Assembly: GCA_022448265.1 (NCBI GenBank)
Contig: JAKVCC010000008.1
Coordinates: 78,777-142,776, forward strand
From: Pirellulales bacterium
GTDB lineage: Bacteria; Planctomycetota; Planctomycetia; Pirellulales; Lacipirellulaceae
DNA: 64,000 bases
Reading direction: 5' to 3'
Shown here: positions 45,182-57,100 of the stretch, in pieces
Numbering within the stretch: position 1 is the stretch's first letter
Layout of the letters: every line of letters starts with the position of its first letter
Program-made: the position numbers and the translations under genes
The notes under the pieces: model-generated
Database searches by the model: none
Told to the model about the DNA's origin: nothing
What the model saw: only the letters and a program-made list of their open reading frames with translations

Positions 45182-45811
45182 CTACCGTATAACGGGCTGG
45201 CGACTGCTGGCCGTCGGCGCATTCCCAATCGCATTGTCACGATTCAGCAGCGCGAGTACGTCGGGCGTGATATCGATGCCGTTTTGATGGACCACGACCT
45301 TGTTGATGCCTTGCAAGATGGCTTCACGACGATTGGGATCAATCGGATCACCATTGAAACGCAATACGAGCCCTAGCTCGCGTTGCTGGGCATAACTCTG
45401 GACAACCTGAATGACTTCCATGTAAGTCTGGTAGTAAACCTTGGCCTCGCGTTCCAAAAACTCTTTTCGAATGCGTCCCGCCTTGATGTTGAAATCGGCC
45501 TTAAGACGGACTGTTTCTTCTTCCAGCTTTATGAACTCGGGCGCGGATTCGTTGAATCGCTTGGCCTCCTCTTCCTTCGCCTGAATGCCGTCGCGTTCAC
45601 CCTTGAGCTCGGCCTCTGCTTTTTGCATCTCTTTCTTCATGCCATCCATGGCAGTCGTAAATCGACTGTATTTCTTGAATACGTAACTTACATCGACAAC
45701 TCCAATACCGAATCGCGAGGCATTGGCGCTCGGACTAGCCGGCTGTGCGAGCGCAGGGATCGTCGTGGCAGCAAGCCCGAAGACGATAGCAGTTAACAAT
45801 AGCGTTCTCAT
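45182..45811 (-). CDS. OmpH/Skp family periplasmic chaperone
   Basis: 209 residues from the ATG 45811, which has AAGGAG eight bases upstream. Signal peptide MRTLLLTAIVFGLAATTIPALAQ, then a helical coiled-coil region (MKKEMQKAEAELKGERDGIQ, FIKLEEETVRLKADF) typical of Skp tentacles, then GIDITPDVLALLNR at the C terminus as in OmpH. Carries unfolded outer-membrane proteins across the periplasm. It precedes lpxC, an order reminiscent of the skp-lpxD-fabZ-lpxA cluster. Confidence 0.9.
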   Translation of the reverse strand: MRTLLLTAIVFGLAATTIPALAQPASPSANASRFGIGVVDVSYVFKKYSRFTTAMDGMKKEMQKAEAELKGERDGIQAKEEEAKRFNESAPEFIKLEEETVRLKADFNIKAGRIRKEFLEREAKVYYQTYMEVIQVVQSYAQQRELGLVLRFNGDPIDPNRREAILQGINKVVVHQNGIDITPDVLALLNRDNAIGNAPTASSRQPVIR

Positions 45812-46049
45812 GTCAGCACTCCTTGCTGAAAGAGGTCGTCCATGACCCAACGTAGTGAAACCGGCCCGAGTGTAATAACGTGATCCGTTTGATGCGGGAT
45901 AACGGGCGGCAGGTAAATTGCGGGACGTATTGTGCCGACAAGCCCCACTGGCGTAAAGAGCATTTCCCCGGATGCCACCAGCTGTCAGCTATCTTCCGAT
46001 AGACGCCGACTTCCCAGGCCCCCAGGCCATATTCCGTTTGACAGTCCCT

Positions 46050-46505
46050 ATGTCATCACCTAATGTCCCGCTCCGCTTTCGGTCGTGCTATGACCAAATG
46101 CGTCCTACCCACAGTCCCACCAATCGATTCCGAGGAGCCGCTCGGTTGTCCGTCCCTGCTCGCGTACTGATTGTCGACTCGTCTCGCGAATCGCGTGAGA
46201 TCCTCAAAACGCTCCTCGAACGCCAAGGGGCCGCCACGCTCGAAGCGGCCGGCATTCGGCGCGCCACCGAATTGGCCGAGCAGGAGCAGCCCGATCTGAT
46301 CGTGCTCGACGAAGATTCCGACACAGGGCCGAGCGACAGCGAACAGCCGGATTTAGAGTTTGTCGCATCCCGCAGTGCCATCCCAATCGTTGTACTTGGC
46401 ACCGCTAAACGGCACAAAACACGCATACCAACAGTCCAATTGGTCTCGAAACCCTACCATTACGGGCCGCTAATTCATAGAATTGAGGAACTCCTGGGAC
46501 AGTAA
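46050..46505 (+). CDS. Response-regulator receiver-like protein
   Basis: Receiver fold: RVLIVDSSRESREILKTLLERQG, then LIVLDEDSDTGP with the phospho-acceptor Asp position, and LVSKPYHYGPLIHRIEELL with the conserved Lys. The first acidic pair is reduced to one Asp (VDSS instead of DD). No output domain, so a single-domain receiver. Start uncertain: ATG 46050, 46098 or TTG 46146; the conserved part begins near 46155. The histidine kinase follows 34 bases later on the same strand, so they are likely partners. Confidence 0.75.
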   Translation: MSSPNVPLRFRSCYDQMRPTHSPTNRFRGAARLSVPARVLIVDSSRESREILKTLLERQGAATLEAAGIRRATELAEQEQPDLIVLDEDSDTGPSDSEQPDLEFVASRSAIPIVVLGTAKRHKTRIPTVQLVSKPYHYGPLIHRIEELLGQ

Positions 46506-46539
46506 GGTCCCAGCCTCGTCTATCGGAGTAGCACGTTCA

Positions 46540-48375
46540 GTGGCATCGCTATTTGTCATTCGCGGACGCGATCAGGGAAAGCGTTTCCTGCTCGAAGATC
46601 CCGTACATACCGTGGGCCGCACTCAAAAGAGTTCTGTACGGCTGCACGACACGGAAGTTTCGCGCGCCCATGCCGAACTCGTACGTGGTGGCGCATCGTA
46701 CTTTCTTCGCGACCTAGGCAGCTCCAACGGATCGTTTGTTAACGGCCAGCCAGCCCGCGAACGTGAACTTGCCAGCGGCGACCAACTGCAATTTGGTCGT
46801 TCGCTAGTTCTCTACACGGGTTTCCTGGACGAACCGCTCGAAAACATTGACGATAAAGTTAACATCGTAACGCGAGCCGACAACAGCAACGATTCTTGCA
46901 TCGTTGCTTCAGTCAGTCATTCGGAAGGCAACGACTGGCTCCTGTCCGATGTCAGCAGTTCTTCAAGTCCCTGGCTGGCACGCGCGCGGAGCAACCTGCA
47001 GATCATGTACCGCACAGCCCTGGCCGTCAGCCACACGATGGATATCGAACAGTTGCTGGCACGCATCATGGAAATGATTTTCGAATGGGTCGATGCCGAT
47101 CGAGGCTGCATCATGCTCAAAGATGTCGAAACCGACCGCTTGGTACCAAAAGTGCGCCGCCACCGGCGAGGCATGCGTACTGATGGAAAGATAACCATCA
47201 GCAAAACCATCCTCGATTATGTTGTGCAACACAACGAAGGCGTATTAACCTCCGACGCCCGCGACGACAAACGGTGGGATCCCGCCCAAAGCATCGTTAA
47301 GCTGGGAGTTTGTGAAGCGATCTGCGTGCCAATGCAGGGCCGTTATAACGTAGTCGGAGTGATCTATATCGACACGTCGACCTCGCCACAGAGAATGCTA
47401 ACCGAGGAAGGCAGCGCCGACCAATTTACCGAAGAACACCTTCGTTTGATGATAGCTATTGCACACCAAGCCGCCCTGGCCGTGGAGGACACCTCCTATT
47501 ACAAGGCCATGGTGCAGGCTGAGCGGTTGGCAGCGGTGGGGCAAACGATCGCCTCGCTCTCCCACCATATAAAAAACATTCTCCAAGGCGTGCGCGGAGG
47601 GAGCTACCTCATCGAGCTGGGCTTGGGCGACTATGACAAAAACAGCCGTAGTAAAGACGTCAGGCAAGGCGGTGACGCATGCGAACACGAAGGGCTGTCA
47701 GGAGAATCATCCCCAGGGACCACCGCAGAGAATGAGGCGGAGCAGGCCGACACCGCAGTCGAAACGATCCGCAAGGGCTGGGGTATCGTCGAGCGGAATC
47801 AGGAACGCATATCGTCACTAGTCATGGACATGCTCACGTTCAGTAAAGATCGGGAGCCCGAGCCGGTCTTGGCCGATTGGAATGCCGTGGCATCGGAAGT
47901 CGTCGAACTCCTGCAAGCCAGGGCCCAGGAATTGGGCGTCGAGCTCAAGATCGAGCTCGACGAAAACGTGCCCACATTTCTCTTCGATCCCGAGGCCATT
48001 CATCGGGCGATTCTCAATGTCTTAGGCAATGCCATCGAAGCGTGCGAAGAAGGCAATGCGGGCCAGGTCACTGTGCGCTCCGCATTTTTGAGCGAGTCGA
48101 ATATTGTCCACCTGATCATCGAGGACAATGGCCCGGGCATCCCACCCGACGATTTAGAAGTCATCTTCAATGTCTTTGTCTCGCGCAAAGGGGGCCGTGG
48201 TACGGGTCTGGGACTTCCAGTGAGCCGAAAGATCCTAGAGGAGCATGGTGGGCAAATCCTTGTCACGAGCCAGCCCGGCAGGGGCAGCCAGTTTACGCTG
48301 CAGCTGCCCATAAACTTGCACCCGCGTCAGAAGGCCGCCGATCCACCCGCCGGCGGGCAAACCCTCACGCCCTAA
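46540..48375 (+). CDS. FHA-GAF sensor histidine kinase
   Basis: About 611 residues from GTG 46540 (GGAG at 46525-46528); an ATG at 46483 lies inside the preceding gene and is less likely. Order: FHA domain (GRTQKSSVRLHDTEVSRAHAEL then LGSSNGSFVN), GAF domain (ADRGCIMLKDVETDRLVPKV), H-box SHHIKNILQG (47560-47590), then ATPase: LNVLGNAIEAC (N box), EDNGPGIPPDD (G1), GRGTGLGLPVSRKI (G2). About 40 residues rich in Ser, Gly and Glu separate the H-box from the second dimerisation helix. FHA domains bind phosphothreonine, so input may come from a Ser/Thr kinase. No membrane segment: cytoplasmic. Confidence 0.9.
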   Translation: MASLFVIRGRDQGKRFLLEDPVHTVGRTQKSSVRLHDTEVSRAHAELVRGGASYFLRDLGSSNGSFVNGQPARERELASGDQLQFGRSLVLYTGFLDEPLENIDDKVNIVTRADNSNDSCIVASVSHSEGNDWLLSDVSSSSSPWLARARSNLQIMYRTALAVSHTMDIEQLLARIMEMIFEWVDADRGCIMLKDVETDRLVPKVRRHRRGMRTDGKITISKTILDYVVQHNEGVLTSDARDDKRWDPAQSIVKLGVCEAICVPMQGRYNVVGVIYIDTSTSPQRMLTEEGSADQFTEEHLRLMIAIAHQAALAVEDTSYYKAMVQAERLAAVGQTIASLSHHIKNILQGVRGGSYLIELGLGDYDKNSRSKDVRQGGDACEHEGLSGESSPGTTAENEAEQADTAVETIRKGWGIVERNQERISSLVMDMLTFSKDREPEPVLADWNAVASEVVELLQARAQELGVELKIELDENVPTFLFDPEAIHRAILNVLGNAIEACEEGNAGQVTVRSAFLSESNIVHLIIEDNGPGIPPDDLEVIFNVFVSRKGGRGTGLGLPVSRKILEEHGGQILVTSQPGRGSQFTLQLPINLHPRQKAADPPAGGQTLTP

Positions 48376-49043
48376 CCTTCAAAATCGGACGACAATCCCA
48401 CGTAGGGATTGCTGCGTTTTTCCTCGCCTATGGTTGTGGCGGGACCATGGCCGGGCAGCACAATCGTGTCGTCTGGAAGAGGATAGAGCTTCTCGACGAT
48501 CGAACGTTTCAGCTCCCCAAAGCTACAGCCTGGAAAATCGGTGCGCCCTATACTCCCAGAAAAGAGTACGTCACCACCAAAGACCATCGCTGGACTCAAT
48601 CCCAGCGTCAAAAAAACCACGTGGCCAATAGAGTGTCCAGGCGTATCCCGCACCTCTAAACAAAAGCCGGCCTGCTCTAGGGAATCACCGTCCCGCACGA
48701 TCTGATCGGCGGGCGGACTGACTAGGTTGATTCCGAAACCGGCCGAAAGATTGGCATCCGGATCCGAAAGTTTGGACTCGTCACCTGCACCAATAACAAG
48801 GGGGCAGGCGGGCCAGCGCTGCTTAAGTGCTGCGGTACCCGCAATGTGGTCGGCATGCCCATGCGTACAAAGAATCGCCGCAGGAGTAAGCTGCCGCTGG
48901 TCGATCGCCGCCAGTATCTTGTCCGGTTCTAATCCCGGATCGACAACCAGACAGTCCGACCGCTCCTCAAAGTAGGCAAGATAGGAATTTTCTTCAAATG
49001 GAACGGATAATATGGATTCGATTATCGGGCAGCGAGGTACCAT
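48372..49043 (-). CDS. Metallo-beta-lactamase-fold hydrolase (glyoxalase II-like)
   Basis: 223 residues. Zinc-binding CTHGHADH (His61, His63, Asp65, His66), DTPGHSIGH, VFGGDVLFSGSIGRTDF and LPGHGPATT match the hydroxyacylglutathione hydrolase-like group. SGSIGRTDFPG is typical of the short stand-alone members (YcbL-like) rather than true GloB, which has a longer C terminus. Stop overlaps the histidine kinase stop by four bases (convergent). Confidence 0.92.
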   Translation of the reverse strand: MVPRCPIIESILSVPFEENSYLAYFEERSDCLVVDPGLEPDKILAAIDQRQLTPAAILCTHGHADHIAGTAALKQRWPACPLVIGAGDESKLSDPDANLSAGFGINLVSPPADQIVRDGDSLEQAGFCLEVRDTPGHSIGHVVFLTLGLSPAMVFGGDVLFSGSIGRTDFPGCSFGELKRSIVEKLYPLPDDTIVLPGHGPATTIGEEKRSNPYVGLSSDFEG

Positions 49044-49575
49044 AGGACTAGCAATTCCTAAGCAAGAATAACGGGAGCAAAATCAACGGCCGAAGCACTG
49101 CGGCAACTCGGTAAACAAGTTTCTATTCCCCTAGGCTGGAGACTTGGCTACGATTCCTATCCTCACCAGTGCGGTTGCCCCGGGGGTGAACGGCATGTCC
49201 AAATAGGCAGCTTAGGATAAACCGGTTACGCAGGAAGGTTGAGCCGCACCGATGATTGTAATTGTTTCTCCTGCGGCAGGCGATAGTTACCACATGGCTA
49301 ACCTTTCTAACGACCGGTCCGCCTGTCTTGTTCGGCGACACATTTTTCGCTGGATCCGAGGCGAGGCGCCCGTTGCGATGGCGAAGGTTATGTTGGGTAC
49401 GGCCTATCCATGGCCGCGCCCAATCGCACGCCCGCGCCTCGGTATACCGTTTGCTACACGAATCCCTGTGTACACGGATCAAAAAGAAACAGATCACCCG
49501 ACCTTAAATCACTCCAGCTGCTGGCAGTGACAGCAGCCTATGACGGACCGCGACGTTGGCAGGAGAAGAGCCCTT
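49044..49575. other. Gap upstream of the DUF1571 gene
   Basis: About 530 bases; no gene with recognisable features. Divergent promoters for the hydrolase and the DUF1571 gene are expected here. No RNA gene or repeat seen. Confidence 0.35.
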
Positions 49576-50496
49576 ATGCGTAATCGCCTCCCGTATTGTC
49601 TCACCGTGGCACTGACCGCCGCCCTGGGCCTAATAGCCATCTTACCTGGACGGCCCCTCTCCGCTCAAGAGACGGGGCAACTGGTCGAGCCGATCTTTCG
49701 GGTAGTTCACGAAGAGCCCGCCGGCAAGGCACCCGAGGTCGCGCGGCGAGCCACAATAGCGCACGCAGTGCCCCTACCGCCCTTTGATCTCGCGCAGCGG
49801 CCTGGCGAGCACCCGCTCATGCCCGCCCTGCGCATGGCGAAATCAAGTCTGGAAACGTTCGACCGCGAAGTGCAAGATTACAGCGCCATGTTGATCAAGC
49901 AGGAACGCATCGACGGAAATCTCGGCGAACAAGAAGCTGCCTACATCAAAGTTCGGAACCAGCCGAACTTCGGGGTTTATATGTTCTTTCTAAAACCACA
50001 CAAGAGCCAGGAATGCCTCTACAGTGAAGCCACAGACAATGTCGCAACATTGTATGCCCGGGGAGCCGGCATGGCCAAACGCCTCGGTGTCATGGAGCTT
50101 GACCCACACGGCCGCCTTGCCATGCGGGGACAAAAATACCCCATCACAAAACTCGGTCTGCGCAATTTAATTACTGAGCTTATCGATGTTGCCGAAAATG
50201 ACGTCAACTTCGGCGAATGCGAGGTACGAACTGCCCAAAGCAAAATTAACGGCCGTAAGACAACTCTCATAACAGTGGTCCACCCACAAAAACGCGACAA
50301 CTTCCGTTTCCATAAAGCGGAGCTCTTCCTGGACAACCAGTTGCGGTTTCCGATTCGCTACGCCGCCTATCTCTGGCCCGAGATTCCGGGCGAGCAGCCC
50401 CCACTGGAAGAGGCCTACACGTATCTCGACTTGAAGATCAACAATGGCTACAACGACTTCGACTTCGACAGGTCAAACCCCACCTACTTCAAATAA
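49576..50496 (+). CDS. DUF1571 exported protein
   Basis: 306 residues. ATG 49576 with AGGAGAAGAG upstream; the alternative start at 49540 adds residues before the signal peptide (RLPYCLTVALTAALGLIAIL...SAQ). The mature part matches DUF1571: DYSAMLIKQERIDGNL, YMFFLKPHKSQECLY, LGLRNLITELIDVAENDV, and the C-terminal EEAYTYLDLKINNGYNDFDFDRSNPTY. DUF1571 proteins are common in planctomycetes; function unknown, possibly related to LolA/LolB-like folds. Exported. Confidence 0.85.
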   Translation: MRNRLPYCLTVALTAALGLIAILPGRPLSAQETGQLVEPIFRVVHEEPAGKAPEVARRATIAHAVPLPPFDLAQRPGEHPLMPALRMAKSSLETFDREVQDYSAMLIKQERIDGNLGEQEAAYIKVRNQPNFGVYMFFLKPHKSQECLYSEATDNVATLYARGAGMAKRLGVMELDPHGRLAMRGQKYPITKLGLRNLITELIDVAENDVNFGECEVRTAQSKINGRKTTLITVVHPQKRDNFRFHKAELFLDNQLRFPIRYAAYLWPEIPGEQPPLEEAYTYLDLKINNGYNDFDFDRSNPTYFK

Positions 50497-51165
50497 ACGC
50501 AGCCAAAAACGGTCACGGGACTCTCACGCCTGAATCCTCGCACCTGGCCCGCGCGTCTCAGTAAGCCATCGATGCCGCAAATAGGCGTTTCGAACACGTT
50601 GCCCAACGGGCAAACCGTTAATCTAGTCTCAGCGGGCGTGCAATATTTTAAAAACAAAAAAGGTGGGCACGAAATAGGCCGGCACAGAACAAAACTTATA
50701 AATTCAGGTTAACAATGGGCAAAAGGGCTGGTCGCTTGAAAGCCTCTACTATTCGGATCGCGGCCGGGCGCGATCCATTCCTGCGATGAGAATGGCGAGA
50801 ATCCTCCCGGCTACACCTTGCGCGACGCCAAAGGCCTGCTATTGCAGTGCTGTGCGTGCCAAACGCCGGCTCTCGTCCGCGGCGGAGCGTGTGGGACCAG
50901 CATAGCGTTTGCGGCAAAGCGCGGGGGCCGCCCCGCCCTCCCCCGCCCGCCCTGAGGCAAGTGAGCACCCTTGCGGCGGCCTTTGCGTCCCTAGGGGTTT
51001 CCTGCGGGAACCTGAGGCCTCACCCTTGCGTCGAATCTTATGCGGGCACCGGACTTGATCTCTGTCGGGTAGACCGGGGGTGCCCAGCTCGCGTAGAACA
51101 GGATGATTGAAAGTTCCTGCGGGCGCCGACACCATGGGACACACTAACAGCGAGGCGCGAATCCG
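50497..51165. other. GC-rich gap before the alpha-2-macroglobulin gene
   Basis: About 670 bases without a supportable gene. Includes a G/C-tract-rich segment (about 50900-50960) and a short inverted repeat, GGATCGCG (50755-50762) with CGCGATCC (50769-50776). A 101-codon minus-strand frame (50839-51144) has composition of a shadow frame. Confidence 0.35.
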
Positions 51166-54100
51166 ATGAGACGTAAAGCCATCGCCCTATTGCTGTCGAG
51201 CGTAGCGGCTTCCGGACTCGCTTTGCCCGTGAGCGTGGTAAACGGGCGCGACAACCCGGACGCCTGGAAACGCGCCCACAAGCTCTACCACGACGGAAAT
51301 TTCCGTGAGGCCCTGACCGCATACGCACCCCTGTTGGCGGAAAAAGAGGCACCGACACAGGAGTTGGTCTCCGGTTTTCAACGGGCCGCCCAGTGTTTGC
51401 AACAACTCAATGAGCTCGACAAGCTCGACGAGCTGCGAGAATCGGTTGTCGCCACTCAGTCGTCGCACTGGCGGGTCTTGGCCGCCGTGGCGCAAAGCTA
51501 TCTTTACATGCCGCACCATGGCTACCGAATCGCGGGAGAGTTCCGCCGCGGACACCATCGGGGCGGCGGTGATGTAGTTCATGCAGCGGCGCGCGACCGG
51601 GTGAGGGCACTGCAGCTTCATTGGCAAGCCTTGCAATTGGTTCGCAGCCAACCCGGTCGCCCCAGTGTCGCGGAATCGCGCTGGCTGAGTGACCAGGTTG
51701 CCGCCGCAGTCCTGTTTGGCAACACATACTACCAAGGCTGGCAACTGCAGATTCTGACTGATCTCTCGAAGCTCCCCGATGTCGAAGATGGGTGGGGTGA
51801 TCACAGCCTGCGCCCGCTAGGCGCGCCGGTGGACGCTGAGGGCAAACCGATTGTCTACGCGTTGCCCAACACTTGGGAGTCCGCCCAAAGCGATGGGGAG
51901 CGCTGGCGATGGCTTCTCGATCTGGCTGCCCAATGGCAACCCCAGCGCCGCAGCCACATAGAAATCGCGCGAGCTCGTTTTCTTCAGTCACAATTTGGCG
52001 TCGAAACTCTGGCTAGCTTCGGCAGATGGGTTGGCACCAGCCCGCAAAAGAACAACTCTGCCGAAACGGGCACCTACGCGCTGCACACGCTGGGCGAAAA
52101 CGAAACGATGGCGCGGCTGGCCATCGGCGTGCGGCGCTTCGAATTGCCAGCCGAACACAATCCGGTGAAGATCTACCAAGAAGTCCTGGCCGGCACGGTG
52201 CAGGCAGATCGCTACTCTGCCGCCGAAGCATTGGCGACGATTTTTGAAAACCGCCGTCAGTACGATCGAGCGGCCAAGTATTGGCAGCATTTCTTGCAGG
52301 GCCAACCCGATAGCCATGCCAAACAGCGACTCAAACAGATCACGGGCAACTGGGGTCGCCTGGAGCCGGTCATGTCGCAACCAGCCGGTGAGGGAGCCAA
52401 GATCGACTACCTATTTCGCAACGGACGGCGCGTAGAATTCACGGCTCAGCGGATTGATGTTCCCCAGTTGCTCTCCGATGTGAAAGCGCATCTCAAAAAC
52501 GGCCTCCCCAAATGGGATTGGAACCAGGTGCAGATTGCCAACCTGGGTTATAGGCTTGTGGTTGAAGAACAAGAGAAATACCTGGGCGAAGAAGTCGCTC
52601 GTTGGAGCCTCGACCTGGATCCGCTGGCAGCACATTTGGATCGGCGCATCACGGTCAGCACGCCCCTGCAAAAGCCAGGCGCCTACCTGCTGACTTCGCA
52701 TATGGTCGACGGCAACAAGACCAGTGTTGTGCTCTGGCTAAGTGACACGGCCATCGTTAAGAAACAGCTCTCGGGGAAATCACTCTATTACGTTGCCGAC
52801 TCGGTAAGCGGGCAACCGGTCGCGGATTGCAACGTGGAACTATTCGGCTTCTGGCACGAGAATGGCCGCGGTAGAAAAGGGGGCGAAATCCATACAAAAA
52901 ACCTGGCGGAGCTCACCGACGAGCGCGGTATGGCTGTGCTTTCACACGCCGACGAGAACCGTCGCCATACATGGCTTGCCATTGCGACGACGCCGACGGG
53001 GCGCTTTGCCTATCTCGGTTTTCAGGCCGTTTGGGCTGCCGAATACCGTGACCCGCATTACGAACAAGTCAAAGTCTTTGCGATCACCGATCGCCCCGTC
53101 TATCGTCCCAAGCAGCAGGTGCAATTCAAGTTCTGGGTTCGCCGTGCCCGGTATGATGTGGAAGACAAATCGCAATTTGCATCCAAATCTTTCCTGATCG
53201 AAATTCGCGACCCAAAAAACGCGAAGGTCTTTAGTGGCCCGTTTACAGCCGATTCCTACGGTGGCCTAGCCGGAACGTGGGAAGTGCCCGACGGGGCCCT
53301 GCTGGGCCAGTACCGGATCAACGTGGTCCATCATGGTGGTGGGACCTTTCGGGTAGAGGAGTACAAGAAGCCCGAGTTTGAAGTACTGGTAGATGCTCCG
53401 GCCAAACCGGTAAAACTGGGCACACCTTTCACGGCGACTATTTCGGCCCAGTACTACTTTGGCGAGCCGGTTGCCGAGGCCAAGGTCAAGTACACGATTC
53501 TACGGACCAGCCATGAACAGGCTTGGTTTCCGCCGATGCCATGGGACTGGCTCTACGGCGCCGGTTATTGGTGGTTTGCGCAAGACTACCCGTGGTACCC
53601 GGGCTGGGCACGTTGGGGATGTCGCGCGCCGCTTCCATGGTGGGGCTGGCGCGGTTCCGCGCCCCCCGAGATCGTCGCTCAGCAGGAAGTTGCCATTGGA
53701 AAGGACGGGACAGTGGCCCTTGAGATCGATTCTGCGGTTGCCGCCCAGTTGCATCCCGACCAAGATCACCGCTACGAGATTCGAGCCGAAGTGGTCGATG
53801 CTTCCCGGCGAACCGTTGTCGGCACGGGTCGTGTGCTCGTAGCGCGACAACCGTTTCGCGTGTTTGTGTGGACCCAGCGGGGCTACTACCGCGTCGGCGA
53901 GACAATTCGTGTCGGAGGGGCGGCCCGCACACTCGCTGGCGAACCGGTCCAAGGGTCGGGCTCGCTACGTTTACTCAAGGTACGCTACGAAGATGCCAGG
54001 CCCGTGGAAACCGAAGTTGGCCGCTGGGACATTGCGACCAGCGAACAGGGACTAGCCGAGTTGCAAATCAAAGCTTCGGAGGCGGGCCAGTATCGCCTGT

Positions 54101-57100
54101 CGTACGAAATAGCCGACGATGGCGAGAGCCGCATTGAAGGCGGACACGTATTCACGATCACCGGGACTGGCTCTGACGGCACCGAGTTTCGCTACAACGA
54201 CCTGGAATTGGTGCCGGAACGCCGCGAGTATCAACCGGGCGAGAAAATCGCACTGCAAATCAATACCAATCGCGCTGGAAGTGCGGTGATGCTATTCTTA
54301 CGCCCGGCGAATGGAGTGTACTTGCCGCCACAACTTGTACGGCTGCGCGGCAAGAGTACGATCGTTGAAATCGACGTCACCGCCAGCGATGCGCCGAATT
54401 TCTTTGTCGAGGCAATCGCGGTTCACAGTGGCAAAGTCCACACAGTGGCCCGCGAGTTGTTTGTACCCCCCGTCCAGCGCGTACTCAACGTCGAAGTCGT
54501 CCCCTCCGCCAAAGCCTACCTGCCCGGCCAAGCGGCCAAGATACTGCTCAAGCTTACCGACGGGGAGGGCAAGCCCTTTATGGGCTCGCTGGTGCTGGCA
54601 ATCTACGACAAGGCCCTGGAAGCCATCGCAGGGGGTAGCAATGTGGCCGAAATTCGCGAGTTCTTTTGGAAGTGGCGCCGCAGTCATCGACCGCAAGGAG
54701 CGACGAATCTGGAACGAACAGGGCAATCGCTTGTAAAACCCAATCAACCGGCCATGCGAAACTTGGGCATTTTCGGCGCGTCGGTGGTCGATGAAATCGA
54801 CCCACGCCAGCGCGCGTCGGCGCCTCGCATCGGCCGCGGGAAGTCCGTTTTTGAGTCAAGCCCCCAGGAAGACCAGTTCGACTTACTGCAAAGTCAGGTC
54901 TCGGGCGTTGCCGCCGAGCTAGACGATGTAACCTCCGGCAGCGACAAACCCTTGGTAACGCCGACCGTACGTGAAAACTTTGCCGACACAGCCCTTTGGT
55001 TGGGTTCCCTGGAGACCAATGCCGAAGGTCTGGCCGAAGCCGGGCTCAACATGCCCGAGAATCTCACCGCTTGGAAGGTGCGGGCGTGGGCTATGGGACA
55101 TGGCACGCGAGTCGGGCAAGGGTCGGCGGAGGTGGTCACCCGCAAGAACATCATTTTGCGGATGCAAGCGCCGCGATTCTTTGTTGAGCGCGACGAAGTC
55201 GTGCTGTCGGCCAATGTCCACAACTATCTCCCAGTCGCCAAGCAAGTGCGAGTGCGGCTGGATCTGGAAGGTGACACGCTGATTGGCCCTGAGCCCCTCG
55301 TGCACTCTGTGCAAATCCCGCCGGATGGCGAGGAGCGGATCGACTGGCGCGTGACAGTTGCCCGTGAAGGAACGGCTACGGTGCGAATGAGTGCGCTCAC
55401 CAACGAAGAATCCGACGCGGTGCAAATGAGCTTTCCGGCGGTGGTGCATGGCATGCTAAAGACTGAATCGTTCACAGGAGTACTGCGATCCAGAGATGCA
55501 ACGCAACAGGAAAAAAGTGCCTTTACCTTCTCGGTCCCAGGCAAGCGGCACGCCGAACAAACAAAATTGGAGATCCGCTATACCCCGACTTTGGCGGGCG
55601 CGATGGTCGATTCGCTGCCATACCTGATCGACTACCCCTACGACTGCACCGAACAAACGCTTAACCGCTTTTTGCCGGCGGTACTTACGCAACGGACCCT
55701 GCGTAAAATGGGGCTCGATCTGGCCAACATCCAGAAGCAGGGCACCAAGCCGACGGCCGACGACGACGGCAGTACCCCAGCCTGGCGACGCAAAAGTCCC
55801 AACCCTGTCTTCGATGATGCCGAACTGGCACGCGTCGTCAAAGCCGGTGTCAATCGACTCACAGAGATGCAACTCACCGACGGTGGATGGGGCTGGTTTA
55901 GTGGGCGGGGCGAACATAGCGCGCCCCACACGACGGCCGTTGTGATGCACGGTTTGTTGCTTGCTAAGAAAAATGGCGTGGCGCTCGTGCCCAGCGTCGT
56001 CGAACGCGGCATCAGCTGGTTGAAAAATTACCAGGCCCAGGAGCTGCGTCTGTTGGAAAACTGGGGCCAACAACAAGATAGAGCGATGCAACAAGGTCGC
56101 AAGCAATTTGCCGACAATCTCGACGCGCTGGTTTACATGGTCCTGGCGGAGGCCGAACACGAAGATCCGCGTATGCGGGACTATTTGTACCGCGATCGCA
56201 CGAAACTCGCCGTCTACGGCCTGGTGACCTATGGCCTGGCGCTCCACCACCAGGGCCACGATGAGAAAATCGCGATGATCATGCGCAATCTGGGTCAATA
56301 CGTCAAAAAAGATGACGAAAACCAGACTGCTTGGCTAGAACTCGCAAGCAACCAATGGTGGCATTGGTACGGCAGCGAATACGAAGCGCATGCCTACTAT
56401 CTCAAACTGTTGGCGGCCATCGAGCCCACGGGAGAACGGGCACCGCAGATCGTCAAGTATTTGCTCAACAATCGCAGGCACGCTACATACTGGAACAGCA
56501 CGCGCGACACGGCCCTGGTCGTTGAGGCATTCGCCGATTACTTGCAAGCCACTGCAGAACTTGCCCCCGAGGTGAGCGTTGAAATCTGGATTGACGGCCA
56601 GCAGCGTAAGGAGGCGACGATCAATCGCGACAACCTTTTTTCCGCCGACCACACGCTAGTCCTCACGGGCGACGAACTTGCCGCGGGACAGCATACGGTC
56701 GAAATCCGCAAGCAGGGCAGGTCTCCCGTTTACTACAACGGCTATCTCACCAATTTTACCATGGAAGACGACATACAGGCCGCCGGTCTGGAACTGCGAG
56801 TCGAGCGGCGGTATTTCCGCCTGACACCTGTCGATAAGATCGCTGTGGTCGCCAGCGGACACGGGCAAACAGTCGACCAAAAGATCAAAAAATTCAAACG
56901 ATCTGGCCTGGAAAATCTGGACCAGCTCAAAAGTGGCGACCTCGTGGAAGTGGAATTGGTAGTCGACAGCAAGAACGACTACGAGTACATCCTACTCGAA
57001 GACATGAAGGCCGCTGGGTTTGAGCCGGTCGACGTTCGCAGCGGCTACAACGGCAACGAGTTAGGCGCTTATATGCAACTGCGCGACGATCGGGTAACAC

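Noticed and set aside
50755..50776. 8-bp inverted repeat GGATCGCG/CGCGATCC
   Set aside because: Short and GC-rich; expected by chance in this composition; no link to a gene.
50839..51144. 101-codon minus-strand frame in GC-rich gap
   Set aside because: Arg/Gly/Pro-heavy composition typical of a random frame in GC-rich DNA; no start signal.
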